A stretch of DNA of 64,000 nucleotides from Nemertoderma westbladi (Eukaryota > Xenacoelomorpha > Nemertodermatida > Nemertodermatidae): the NCBI GenBank assembly GCA_032718475.1, contig JAUCBJ010007854.1, positions 84,270 through 148,269 on the forward strand. The letters are read 5' to 3'. The position numbers and the translations under genes are program-made. Shown one piece after another: positions 12,901 through 24,800 of this stretch (position 1 is its first letter; each line of letters opens with the position of its first letter). The notes beneath the pieces were generated by a model. That model saw only the letters and a list, made by a program, of their open reading frames with translations. It was not told the DNA's origin and ran no database searches.

Positions 12901-13724
12901 TAGAATACACTGTACCAGGGTCGGTCACTATGTAAACGTAGTGGCTGCAGATCCACTAGAATACACTGTACCAGGGTCACTATGTAAACGTAGTGGCTGC
13001 AGATCCATTAGAATACACTGTACCAGGGTCACTATGTAAACGTAGTGGCTGCAGGTCCATTAGAAAACAATGTACCAGGGTCACTATGTAAACGTAGTGG
13101 CTGCAGGTCCATTAGAATACGCTGTACCAGGGTCACTATGTAAACGTAGTGGCTGCAGGTCCATTAGAATACACTGTACCAGGGTCACTATGTAAACGTA
13201 GTGGCTGCAGGTCCATTAGAAAACACTGTACCAGGGTCACTATGTAAACGTAGTGTCTGCAGGTCCATTAGAATACACTGTACCAGGGTCACTATGTAAA
13301 CGTAGTGGCTGCAGATCCATTAGAATACACTGTACCAGGGTCACTATGTAAACGTAGTAGCTGCAGATCCATTAGAATACACTGTACCAGGGTCACTATG
13401 TAAACGTAGTGGCTGCAGGTCCATTAGAAAACACTGTACCAGGGTCACTATGTAAACGTAGTGGCTGCAGATCCATTAGAATACACTGTACCAGGGTCAC
13501 TATGTAAACGTAGTGGCTGCAGATCCATTAGAATACACTGTACCAGGGTCACTATGTAAACGTAGTGGCTGCAGATCCAGTAGAATACACTGTACCAGGG
13601 TCACTATGTAAACGTAGTGGCTGCAGATCCATTAGAATACACTGTACCAGGGTCGGTCACTATGTAAACGTAGTGGCTGCTGGTCCATTAGAAAACAATG
13701 TACCAGGGTCACTATGTAAACGTA

Positions 13725-15144
13725 CTACTACTAGGATCGGCATGCTGCATTGCAGCTGCATTTTTAAGAATGCTGTGCCGGCTTGTCAACAAAATTGCAC
13801 CGCCACAACTCCCTATCACCCATGACATTTGCTAGATCATCCGCATCTTTAAGGCCAGTGTCCTTTAAGATGCGTCTCAAGAAAGTCATGGGCTGTCCAC
13901 CATGCTTATTTACTCCATGAGGCTGCCAAAGTACAAGATTATGCACTGGCTGGTCCTCACGGCGAAAGCAATGTCCTGCAAAGCGGAGGCGATTTTGTTC
14001 TAGTGTCAAGCTTGGGGGAACCAATGAGACACCTCCAATGTTATATAGTGTCTGGTTGGAGATGTGTGCATTGTACTTGACACAATGTACCCGGCGTAGC
14101 ATTCTTGTGAATGTGCCATCCAGAGATTTGGTGTCCTCAGCAGTTAGAGCCCAGCATGGACTCCCGTAGAGGAGTACTGGAACTACTGCTGCTCTAAATA
14201 ATCGGACCTTAAGTTTCCGATTAATTCTAGGTGACTTCCAAATCCTGGAAAGCCTATTCAAGGCTGCCCATGCCTTTCCCTTACGTATTCGAAGGTCCTC
14301 ACCTGACTTCCGGATCCATGATCCCAGGTAACAGAAGTCGTCCACATGCTCAAGCATACCATCCTTTGAGCTTATGCTCATCCGATCAGAGACTTGCTGA
14401 GGACTTTCAAAGTTAACTGTCAGAATTTTGGTCTTTCTGGAGTTAATAAAAAGACCAACACTAGAAGCAGCATGTTCTAATGAGCTGAGGAGCCGCTGGG
14501 CTCCCTCTAATGATTCTGAGAGTACTCCTAAGTCATCAGCAAAGTCTAGATCAGTTAGGTACTTGGCAGGATTTCCTCGACTTCTGGAGCCAGTAGGTGG
14601 AGTTATCATCACTCCATCATCATTATGATGATCTAAGGACATGCGTAGAACATAGTCAACCACAATAATGAACAAGAATGGTGCAAGTGTGTCTCCTTGG
14701 AGGACGCCCCATAACACTTCAAATGGTTCTGTGTCACCGTCAACAGTAGACACAAATGTTGTCGAACCATCGTATACTGATCTGATTGCTGCAATAATTT
14801 CATCAGGAATCCCATATAATGAAAGTATGCTGAACATACGTGAGCGAGAGACTGAATCAAAGGCCTTGAAGAAGTCAACAAAGATAACAGCCAGATGCCT
14901 GTCTTTCTTTTTTGATAACTCTTCAATTATCCTTCTAAGTGCCAAAATGGGCTCCATGGTCCCACGACCTTTACGGAACCCATTCTGATTTCCACGTAGC
15001 AGTCTCTCAATGGGATCCCTGATGCGATTTAATAGAATTCTATTGTATAGTTTTGCAGCAATCGAGATCAATGAGATTCCCCGAAAAGAACCATAGAGTG
15101 TTAGGTTGCCCTTCTTGGGAACTGGCACCAACTTATTTGTTTTT
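13725..15144 (-). mobile_element. LINE family 1, copy b: 5'-truncated, in array A
   Basis: A 1.42-kb non-LTR retrotransposon copy read on the minus strand. The 3' side ends in CTACTACTAGG, i.e. (TAG)n in element sense. The flanks repeat TATGTAAACGTA (13713-13724 and 15145-15156), a 12-bp target-site duplication. The 5' end stops inside AAAACAAATAAG, which continues further in copy d (50035-51800), so this is a 5' truncation as expected from target-primed reverse transcription. The order of array variants to the left and right of the insertion is the same as in uninterrupted parts of the array (8040-8100, 11740-11800), so the insertion came after those variants had been spread. Confidence 0.92.
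13764..15131 (-). CDS. Reverse transcriptase C-terminal two-thirds, LINE family 1 copy b
   Basis: 455-codon open frame, partial at its 5' end because the element is truncated. It begins within reverse transcriptase (VPVPKKGN, then FRGISLISIAAK). Visible motifs in order: FVDFFKAFDS (catalytic motif A), GVLQGDTLAPFLFII (motif B), LDFADDLGVL (catalytic FADD), GLFINSRKTK, then a C-terminal region with LRFAGHCFRRED and WQPHGVNKHGGQP. It ends at a TAA about 33 nt before the (TAG)n tail. No frameshift or stop. It differs from copy d at only about five residues over the shared length, so the family was active recently. The endonuclease part is absent. The APE-type LINE group is clear; the exact clade (RTE-related or a neighbour) is not decided here. 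Confidence 0.88.
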   Translation of the reverse strand: MVPVPKKGNLTLYGSFRGISLISIAAKLYNRILLNRIRDPIERLLRGNQNGFRKGRGTMEPILALRRIIEELSKKKDRHLAVIFVDFFKAFDSVSRSRMFSILSLYGIPDEIIAAIRSVYDGSTTFVSTVDGDTEPFEVLWGVLQGDTLAPFLFIIVVDYVLRMSLDHHNDDGVMITPPTGSRSRGNPAKYLTDLDFADDLGVLSESLEGAQRLLSSLEHAASSVGLFINSRKTKILTVNFESPQQVSDRMSISSKDGMLEHVDDFCYLGSWIRKSGEDLRIRKGKAWAALNRLSRIWKSPRINRKLKVRLFRAAVVPVLLYGSPCWALTAEDTKSLDGTFTRMLRRVHCVKYNAHISNQTLYNIGGVSLVPPSLTLEQNRLRFAGHCFRREDQPVHNLVLWQPHGVNKHGGQPMTFLRRILKDTGLKDADDLANVMGDRELWRCNFVDKPAQHS

Positions 15145-18100
15145 TATGTAAACGTAGTGGCTGCAGGTCCATTAGAATACGCTGTACCAGGGTCACTATG
15201 TAAACGTAGTGGCTGCAGGTCCATTAGAATACACTGTACCAGGGTCACTATGTAAACGTAGTGGCTGCAGGTCCATTAGAAAACACTGTACCAGGGTCAC
15301 TATGTAAACGTAGTGTCTGCAGGTCCATTAGAATACACTGTACCAGGGTCACTATGTAAACGTAGTGGCTGCAGATCCATTAGAATACACTGTACCAGGG
15401 TCACTATGTAAACGTAGTGGCTGCAGATCCATTAGAATACACTGTACCAGGGTCTCTATGTAAACGTAGTGGCTGCAGATCCATTAGAATACACTGTACC
15501 AGGGTCACTATGTAAACGTAGTGGCTGCAGATCCATTAGAATACACTGTACCAGGGTCACTATGTAAACGTAGTGGCTGCAGATCCATTAGAATACACTG
15601 TACCAGGGTCACTATGTAAACGTAGTGGCTGCAGATCCATTAGAATACACTGTACCAGGGTCTCTATGTAAACGTAGTGGCTGCAGATCCATTAGAATAC
15701 ACTGTACCAGGGTCACTATGTAAACGTAGTGGCTGCAGATCCATTAGAATACACTGTACCAGGGTCACTATGTAAACGTAGTGGCTGCAGATCCATTAGA
15801 ATACACTGTACCAGGGTCTCTATGTAAACGTAGTGGCTGCAGATCCATTAGAATACACTGTACCAGGGTCACTATGTAAACGTAGTGGCTGCAGATCCAT
15901 TAGAATACACTGTACCAGGGTCTCTATGTAAACGTAGTGGCTGCAGATCCATTAGAATACACTGTACCAGGGTCACTATGTAAACGTAGTGGCTGCAGAT
16001 CCATTAGAATACACTGTACCAGGGTCACTATGTAAACGTAGTGGCTGCAGATCCATTAGAATACACTGTACCAGGGTCTCTATGTAAACGTAGTGGCTGC
16101 AGATCCATTAGAATACACTGTACCAGGGTCACTATGTAAACGTAGTGGCTGCAGATCCATTAGAATACACTGTACCAGGGTCACTATGTAAACGTAGTGG
16201 CTGCAGGTCCATTAGAATACACTGTACCAGGGTCACTATGTAAACGTAGTGGCTGCAGATCTATTAGAATACACTGTACCAGGGTCACTATGTAAACGTA
16301 GTGGCTGCAGATCCATTAGAATACACTGTACCAGGGTCGGTCACTATGTAAACGTAGTGGCTGCAGGTCCATTAGAAAACACTGTACCAGGGTCGGTCAC
16401 TATGTAAACGTAGTGGCTGCAGGTCCATTAGAATACACTGTACCAGGGTCACTATGTAAACGTAGTGGCTGCAGATCCATTAGAATACACTGTACCAGGG
16501 TCACTATGTAAACGTAGTGGCTGCAGATCCATTAGAATACACTGTACCAGGGTCGGTCACTATGTAAACGTAGTGGCTGCAGGTCCATTAGAATACACTG
16601 TACCAGGGTCACTATGTAAACGTAGTGGCTGCAGATCCATTAGAATACACCGTACCAGGGTCACTATGTAAACGTAGTGGCTGCAGATCCATTAGAATAC
16701 ACTGTACCAGGGTCGGTCACTATGTAAACGTAGTGGCTGCAGGTCCATTATAAAACACTGTACCAGGGTCACTATGTAAACGTAGTGGCTGCAGATCCAT
16801 TAGAATACACTGTACCAGGGTCGGTCACTATGTAAACGTAGAGGCTGCAGGTCCATTAGAAAACACTGTACCAGGGTCGGTCACTATGTAAACGTAGTGG
16901 CTGCAGATCCATTAGAATACACTGTACCAGGGTCACTATGTAAGCGTAGTGGCTGCAGGTCCATTAGAAAACACTGTACCAGGGTCGGTCACTATGTAAA
17001 CGTAGTGGCTGCAGATCCATTAGAATACACTGTACCAGGGTCGGTCACTATGTAAACGTAGTGGCTGCAGATCCACTAGAATACACTGTACCAGGGTCAC
17101 TATGTAAACGTAGTGGCTGCAGATCCATTAGAATACACTGTACCAGGGTCACTATGTAAACGTAGTGGCTGCAGGTCCATTAGAAAACACTGTACCAGGG
17201 TCACTATGTAAACGTAGTGGCTGCAGGTCCATTAGAAAACACTGTACCAGGGTCAATATGTAAACGTAGTGGCTGCAGATCCATTAGAATACACTGTACC
17301 AGGGTCACTATGTAAACGTAGTGGCTGCAGGTCCATTAGAAAACACTGTACCAGGGTCAATATGTAAACGTAGTGGCTGCAGATCCATTAGAATACACTG
17401 TACCAGGGTCACTATGTAAACGTAGTGGCTGCAGGTCCATTAGAAAACACTGTACCAGGGTCACTATGTAAACGTAGTGGCTGCAGGTCCATTAGAAAAC
17501 ACTGTACCAGGGTCAATATGTAAACGTAGTGGCTGCAGATCCATTAGAATACACTGTACCAGGGTCACTATATAAACGTAGTAGCTGCAGATCCATTAGA
17601 ATACACTGTACCAGGGTCGGTCACTATGTAAGCGTAGTGGCTGCAGGTCCATTAGAATACACTGTACCAGGGTCGGTCAATATGTAAACGTAGTGGCTGC
17701 AGATCCATTAGAATACACTGTACCAGGGTCACTATGTAAACGTAGTGGCTGCAGATCCATTAGAATACACTGTACCAGGGTCGGTCAATATGTAAACGTA
17801 GTGGCTGCAGATCCATTAGAATACACTGTACCAGGGTCACTATATAAACGTAGTAGCTGCAGATCCATTAGAATACACTGTACCAGGGTCGGTCACTATG
17901 TAAGCGTAGTGGCTGCAGGTCCATTAGAATACACTGTACCAGGGTCGGTCAATATGTAAACGTAGTGGCTGCAGATCCATTAGAATACACTGTACCAGGG
18001 TCACTATATAAACGTAGTAGCTGCAGATCCATTAGAATACACTGTACCAGGGTCGGTCACTATGTAAACGTAGAGGCTGCAGATCCATTAGAATACACTG

Positions 18101-18860
18101 TACCAGGGTTACTATGTAAACGTAGTGGCTGCAGATCCATTAGAATACACTGTACCAGGGTCACTATATAAACGTAGTAGCTGCAGATCCATTAGAATAC
18201 ACTGTACCAGGGTCGGTCACTATGTAAACGTAGTGGCTGCAGATCCATTAGAATACACTGTACCAGGGTCACTATGTAAACGTAGTGGCTGCAGATCCAT
18301 TACAATACACTGTACCAGGGTCTCTATGTAAACGTAGTGGCTGCAGATCCATTAGAATACACTGTACCAGGGTCGGTCAATATGTAAACGTAGAAGCTGC
18401 AGATCCATTAGAATACACTGTACCAGGGTCACTATGTAAACGTAGTGGGTGCAGATCCATTAGAATACACTGTACCAGGGTCACTATGTAAACGTAGTGG
18501 CTGCAGATCCATTAGAATACACTGTACCAGGGTAACTATGTAAACGTAGTGGCTGCAGATCCATTACAATACACTGTACCAAAGGTCACTATGTAAACGT
18601 AGTGGCTGCAGATCCATTAGAATACACTGTACCAGGGTAACTATGTAAACGTAGTGGCTGCAGATCCATTAGAATACACTGTACCAGGGTAACTATGTAA
18701 ACGTAGTGGCTGCAGATCCATTACAATACACTGTACCAAAGGTCACTATGTAAACGTAGTGGCTGCAGGTCCATTAGAATACACTGTACCAGGGACACTA
18801 TGTAAACGTAGTGGCTGCAGATCCATTATAATACACTGTACCAGGGTCACTATGTAAACG

Positions 18861-21800
18861 TGTGTGATACTAAAAATAAGACCATTAGTAAAGGAACCCA
18901 GTTGTGTGTGATACTAACAATAAGACCATTAGTAAAGGAACCCAGTTGTGTGTGATACTAACAATAAGACCATTAGTAAAGGAACCCAGTTGTGTGTGAT
19001 ACTAACAATAAGACCATTAGTAAAGGAACCCAGTTGTGTGTGATACTAACAATAAGACCATTAGTAAAGGAACCCAGTTGTGTGTGATACTAACAATAAG
19101 ACCATTAGTAAAGGAACCCAGTTGTGTGTGATACTAACAATAAGACCATTAGTAAAGGAACCCAGTTGTGTGTGATACTAACAATAAGACCATTAGTAAA
19201 GGAACCCAGTTGTGTGTGATACTAACAATAAGACCATTAGCAAAGGAACCCAGTTGTGTGTGATACTAACAATAAGACCATTAGTAAAGGAACCCAGTTG
19301 TGTGTGATACTAACAATAAGACCATTAGTAAAGGAACCCAGTTGTGTGTGATACTAACAATAAGACCATTAGTAAAGGAACCCAGTTGTGTGTGATACTA
19401 ACAATAAGACCATTAGTAAAGGAACCCAGTTGTGTGTGATACTAACAATAAGACCATTAGTAAAGGAACCCAGTTGTGTGTGATACTAACAATAAGACCA
19501 TTAGTAAAGGAACCCAGTTGTGTGTGATACTAACAATAAGACCATTAGTAAAGGAACCCAGTTGTGTGTGATACTAACAATAAGACCATTAGTAAAGGAA
19601 CCCAGTTGTGTGTGATACTAACAATAAGACCATTAGTAAAGGAACCCAGTTGTGTGTGATACTAACAATAAGACCATTAGTAAAGGAACCCAGTTGTGTG
19701 TGATACTAACAATAAGACCATTAGTAAAGGAACCCAGTTGTGTGTAATACTAACAATAAGACCATTAGTAAAGGAACCCAGTTGTGTGTGATACTAACAA
19801 TAATACCATTAGTAAAGGAACCCAGTTGTGTGTGATACTAACAATAAGACCATTAGTAAAGGAACCCAGTTGTGTGTGATACTAACAATAAGACCATTAG
19901 TAAAGGAACCCAGTTGTGTGTGATACTAACAATAAGACCATTAGTAAAGGAACCCAGTTGTGTGTGATACTAACAATAAGACCATTAGTAAAGGAACCCA
20001 GTTGTGTGTGATACTAACAATAAGACCATTAGTAAAGGAACCCAGTTGTGTGTGATACTAACAATAAGACCATTAGTAAAGGAACCCAGTTGTGTGTAAT
20101 ACTAACAATAAGACCATTAGTAAAGGAACCCAGTTGTGTGTGATACTAACAATAATACCATTAGTAAAGGAACCCAGTTGTGTGTGATACTAACAATAAG
20201 ACCATTAGTAAAGGAACCCAGTTGTGTGTGATACTAACAATAAGACCATTAGTAAAGGAACCCAGTTGTGTGTGATACTAACAATAAGACCATTAGTAAA
20301 GGAACCCAGTTGTGTGTGATACTAACAATAAGACCATTAGTAAAGGAACCCAGTTGTGTGTGATACTAACAATAAGACCATTAGTAAAGGAACCCAGTTG
20401 TGTGTGATACTAACAATAAGACCATTAGTAAAGGAACCCAGTTGTGTGTGTGATACTAACAATAAGACCATTAGTAAAGGAACCCAGTTGTGTGTGATAC
20501 TAACAATAAGACCATTATTAAAGGAACCCAGTTGTGTGTGATACTAACAATAAGACCATTAGTAAAGGAACCCAGTTGTGTGTGTGATACTAACAATAAG
20601 ACCATTAGTAAAGGAACCCAGTTGTGTGTGATACTATCAATAAGACCATTATTAAAGGAACCCAGTTGTGTGTGATACTATCAATAAGACCATTATTAAA
20701 GGAACCCAGTTGTGTGTGATACTAACAATAAGACCATTATTAAAGGAACCCAGTTGTGTGTGATACTAACAATAAGACCATTAGTAAAGGAACCCAGTTG
20801 TGTGTGATACTAACAATAAGACCATTATTAAAGGAACCCAGTTGTGTGTGATACTAACAATAAGACCATTATTAAAGGAACCCAGTTGTGTGTGATACTA
20901 ACAATAAGACCATTATTAAAGGAACCCAGTTGTGTGTGATACTAACAATAAGACCATTAGTAAAGGAACCCAGTTGTGTGTGATACTAACAATAAGACCA
21001 TTATTAAAGGAACCCAGTTGTGTGTGATACTAACAATAAGACCATTAGTAAAGGAACCCAGTTGTGTGTGATACTAACAATAAGACCATTAGTAAAGGAA
21101 CCCAGTTGTGTGTGATACTAACAATAAGACCATTATTAAAGGAACCCAGTTGTGTGTGATACTAACAATAAGACCATTAGTAAAGGAACCCAGTTGTGTG
21201 TGATACTAACAATAAGACCATTAGTAAAGGAACCCAGTTGTGTGTGATACTAACAATAAGACCATTATTAAAGGAACCCAGTTGTGTGTGATACTAACAA
21301 TAAGACCATTAGTAAAGGAACCCAGTTGTGTGTGATACTAACAATAAGACCATTAGTAAAGGAACCCAGTTGTGTGTGATACTAACAATAAGACCATTAT
21401 TAAAGGAACCCAGTTGTGTGTGATACTAACAATAAGACCATTAGTAAAGGAACCCAGTTGTGTGTGTGATACTAACAATAAGACCATTAGTACAGGAACA
21501 CAGTTGTGTGTGATACTAACAATAAGACCATTAGTAAAGGAACCCAGTTGTGTGTGATACTAACAATAAGACCATTAGTAAAGGAACCCAGTTGTGTGTG
21601 ATACTAACAATAAGACCATTAGTAAAGGAACCCAGTTGTGTGTGATACTAACAATAAGACCATTAGTAAAGGAACCCAGTTGTGTGTGATACTAACAATA
21701 AGACCATTAGTAAAGGAACCCAGTTGTGTGTGATACTAACAATAAGACCATTAGTAAAGGAACCCAGTTGTGTGTGATACTAACAATAAGACCATTAGTA

Positions 21801-24800
21801 AAGGAACCCAGTTGTGTGTGATACTAACAATAAGACCATTAGTAAAGGAACCCAGTTGTGTGTGATACTAACAATAAGACCATTAGTAAAGGAACCCAGT
21901 TGTGTGTGATACTAACAATAAGACCATTAGTAAAGGAACCCAGTTGTGTGTGATACTAACAATAAGACCATTAGTAAAGGAACCCAGTTGTGTGTGATAC
22001 TAACAATAAGACCATTAGTAAAGGAACCCAGTTGTGTGTGTGATACTAACAATAAGACCATTAGTAAAGGAACCCAGTTGTGTGTGATACTATCAATAAG
22101 ACCATTATTAAAGGAACCCAGTTGTGTGTGATACTAACAATAAGACCATTATTAAAGGAACCCAGTTGTGTGTGATACTAACAATAAGACCATTATTAAA
22201 GGAACCCAGTTGTGTGTGATACTAACAATAAGACCATTAGTAAAGGAACCCAGTTGTGTGTGTGATACTAACAATAAGACCATTAGTAAAGGAACCCAGT
22301 TGTGTGTGATACTATCAATAAGACCATTATTAAAGGAACCCAGTTGTGTGTGATACTATCAATAAGACCATTATTAAAGGAACCCAGTTGTGTGTGATAC
22401 TAACAATAAGACCATTATTAAAGGAACCCAGTTGTGTGTGATACTAACAATAAGACCATTAGTAAAGGAACCCAGTTGTGTGTGATACTAACAATAAGAC
22501 CATTATTAAAGGAACCCAGTTGTGTGTGATACTAACAATAAGACCATTATTAAAGGAACCCAGTTGTGTGTGATACTAACAATAAGACCATTATTAAAGG
22601 AACCCAGTTGTGTGTGATACTAACAATAAGACCATTAGTAAAGGAACCCAGTTGTGTGTGATACTAACAATAAGACCATTATTAAAGGAACCCAGTTGTG
22701 TGTGATACTAACAATAAGACCATTAGTAAAGGAACCCAGTTGTGTGTGATACTAACAATAAGACCATTAGTAAAGGAACCCAGTTGTGTGTGATACTAAC
22801 AATAAGACCATTATTAAAGGAACCCAGTTGTGTGTGATACTAACAATAAGACCATTAGTAAAGGAACCCAGTTGTGTGTGATACTAACAATAAGACCATT
22901 AGTAAAGGAACCCAGTTGTGTGTGATACTAACAATAAGACCATTATTAAAGGAACCCAGTTGTGTGTGATACTAACAATAAGACCATTAGTAAAGGAACC
23001 CAGTTGTGTGTGATACTAACAATAAGACCATTAGTAAAGGAACCCAGTTGTGTGTGATACTAACAATAAGACCATTAGTAAAGGAACCCAGTTGTGTGTG
23101 ATACTAACAATAAGACCATTAGTAAAGGAACCCAGTTGTGTGTGATACTAACAATAAGACCATTAGTAAAGGAACCCAGTTGTGTGTGATACTAACAATA
23201 AGACCATTAGTAAAGGAACCCAGTTGTGTGTGATACTAACAATAAGACCATTAGTAAAGGAACCCAGTTGTGTGTGATACTAACAATAAGACCATTAGTA
23301 AAGGAACCCAGTTGTGTGTGATACTAACAATAAGACCATTAGTAAAGGAACCCAGTTGTGTGTGATACTAACAATAAGACCATTAGTAAAGGAACCCAGT
23401 TGTGTGTGATACTAACAATAAGACCATTAGTAAAGGAACCCAGTTGTGTGTGATACTAACAATAAGACCATTAGTAAAGGAACCCAGTTGTGTGTGATAC
23501 TAACAATAAGACCATTAGTAAAGGAACCCAGTTGTGTGTGATACTAACAATAAGACCATTAGTAAAGGAACCCAGTTGTGTGTGATACTAACAATAAGAC
23601 CATTAGTAAAGGAACCCAGTTGTGTGTGATACTAACAATAAGACCATTAGTAAAGGAACCCAGTTGTGTGTGATACTAACAATAAGACCATTAGTAAAGG
23701 AACCCAGTTGTGTGTGATACTAACAATAAGACCATTAGTAAAGGAACCCAGTTGTGTGTGATACTAACAATAAGACCATTAGTAAAGGAACCCAGTTGTG
23801 TGTGATACTAACAATAAGACCATTAGTAAAGGAACCCAGTTGTGTGTGATACTAACAATAAGACCATTATTAAAGGAACCCAGTTGTGTGTGATACTAAC
23901 AATAAGACCATTAGTAAAGGAACCCAGTTGTGTGTGATACTAACAATAAGACCATTATTAAAGGAACCCAGTTGTGTGTGATACTAACAATAAGACCATT
24001 AGTAAAGGAACCCAGTTGTGTGTGTGATACTAACAATAAGACCATTAGTAAAGGAACCCAGTTGTGTGTGATACTAACAATAAGACCATTAGTAAAGGAA
24101 CCCAGTTGTGTGTGATACTAACAATAAGACCATTAGTAAAGGAACCCAGTTGTGTGTGATACTAACAATAAGACCATTAGTAAAGGAACCCAGTTGTGTG
24201 TGATACTAACAATAAGACCATTATTAAAGGAACCCAGTTGTGTGTGATACTAACAATAAGACCATTATTAAAGGAACCCAGTTGTGTGTGATACTAACAA
24301 TAAGACCATTAGTAAAGGAACCCAGTTGTGTGTGATACTAACAATAAGACCATTAGTAAAGGAACCCAGTTGTGTGTGATACTAACAATAAGACCATTAT
24401 TAAAGGAACCCAGTTGTGTGTGATACTAACAATAAGACCATTATTAAAGGAACCCAGTTGTGTGTGATACTAACAATAAGACCATTAGTAAAGGAACCCA
24501 GTTGTGTGTGATACTAACAATAAGACCATTAGTAAAGGAACCCAGTTGTGTGTGATACTAACAATAAGACCATTATTAAAGGAACCCAGTTGTGTGTGAT
24601 ACTAACAATAAGACCATTAGTAAAGGAACCCAGTTGTGTGTGATACTAACAATAAGACCATTAGTAAAGGAACCCAGTTGTGTGTGATACTAACAATAAG
24701 ACCATTATTAAAGGAACCCAGTTGTGTGTGATACTAACAATAAGACCATTAGTAAAGGAACCCAGTTGTGTGTGATACTAACAATAAGACCATTAGTAAA

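Larger units (their letters stand above)
4384..18860. repeat. Array A: 52/56-bp minisatellite, about 240 units
   Basis: Direct tandem repeat with a 52-bp basic unit built from GTCACTATGTAAACGTAGTG, then GCTGCAGATCCATTAGAATA, then CACTGTACCAGG. A second unit type is 4 bp longer because GGTC is doubled before ACTATG (GGTCGGTCAC). Nearly all units carry a PstI site (CTGCAG). Frequent variants are AGGTCC for AGATCC, GAAAACA for GAATACA, GTGTCTGC for GTGGCTGC, TATATAAACG for TATGTAAACG, and ACGCTG for ACACTG. Blocks of several units recur at larger distances: the variant pair CAGTAGAATAC then GAAAACAATG appears at 7897, 11605 and 13565. One 52 plus one 56 gives 108 bp, so the pair stays in frame for 36 residues, which explains the many 68- and 104-residue open frames. 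Two LINE copies interrupt the array. Confidence 0.97.

Noticed and set aside
14231-14988. Open frames opposite to the LINE reverse transcriptase (also at 39734-40131 and 50523-51280)
   Set aside because: Antisense shadows that occur identically in each LINE copy.
4345-18491. Many 68- and 104-residue frames (SLCKRSGCRS-type) in array A
   Set aside because: They follow from 52+56 bp pairs being a multiple of three and end wherever two 52-bp units are adjacent. Not genes.
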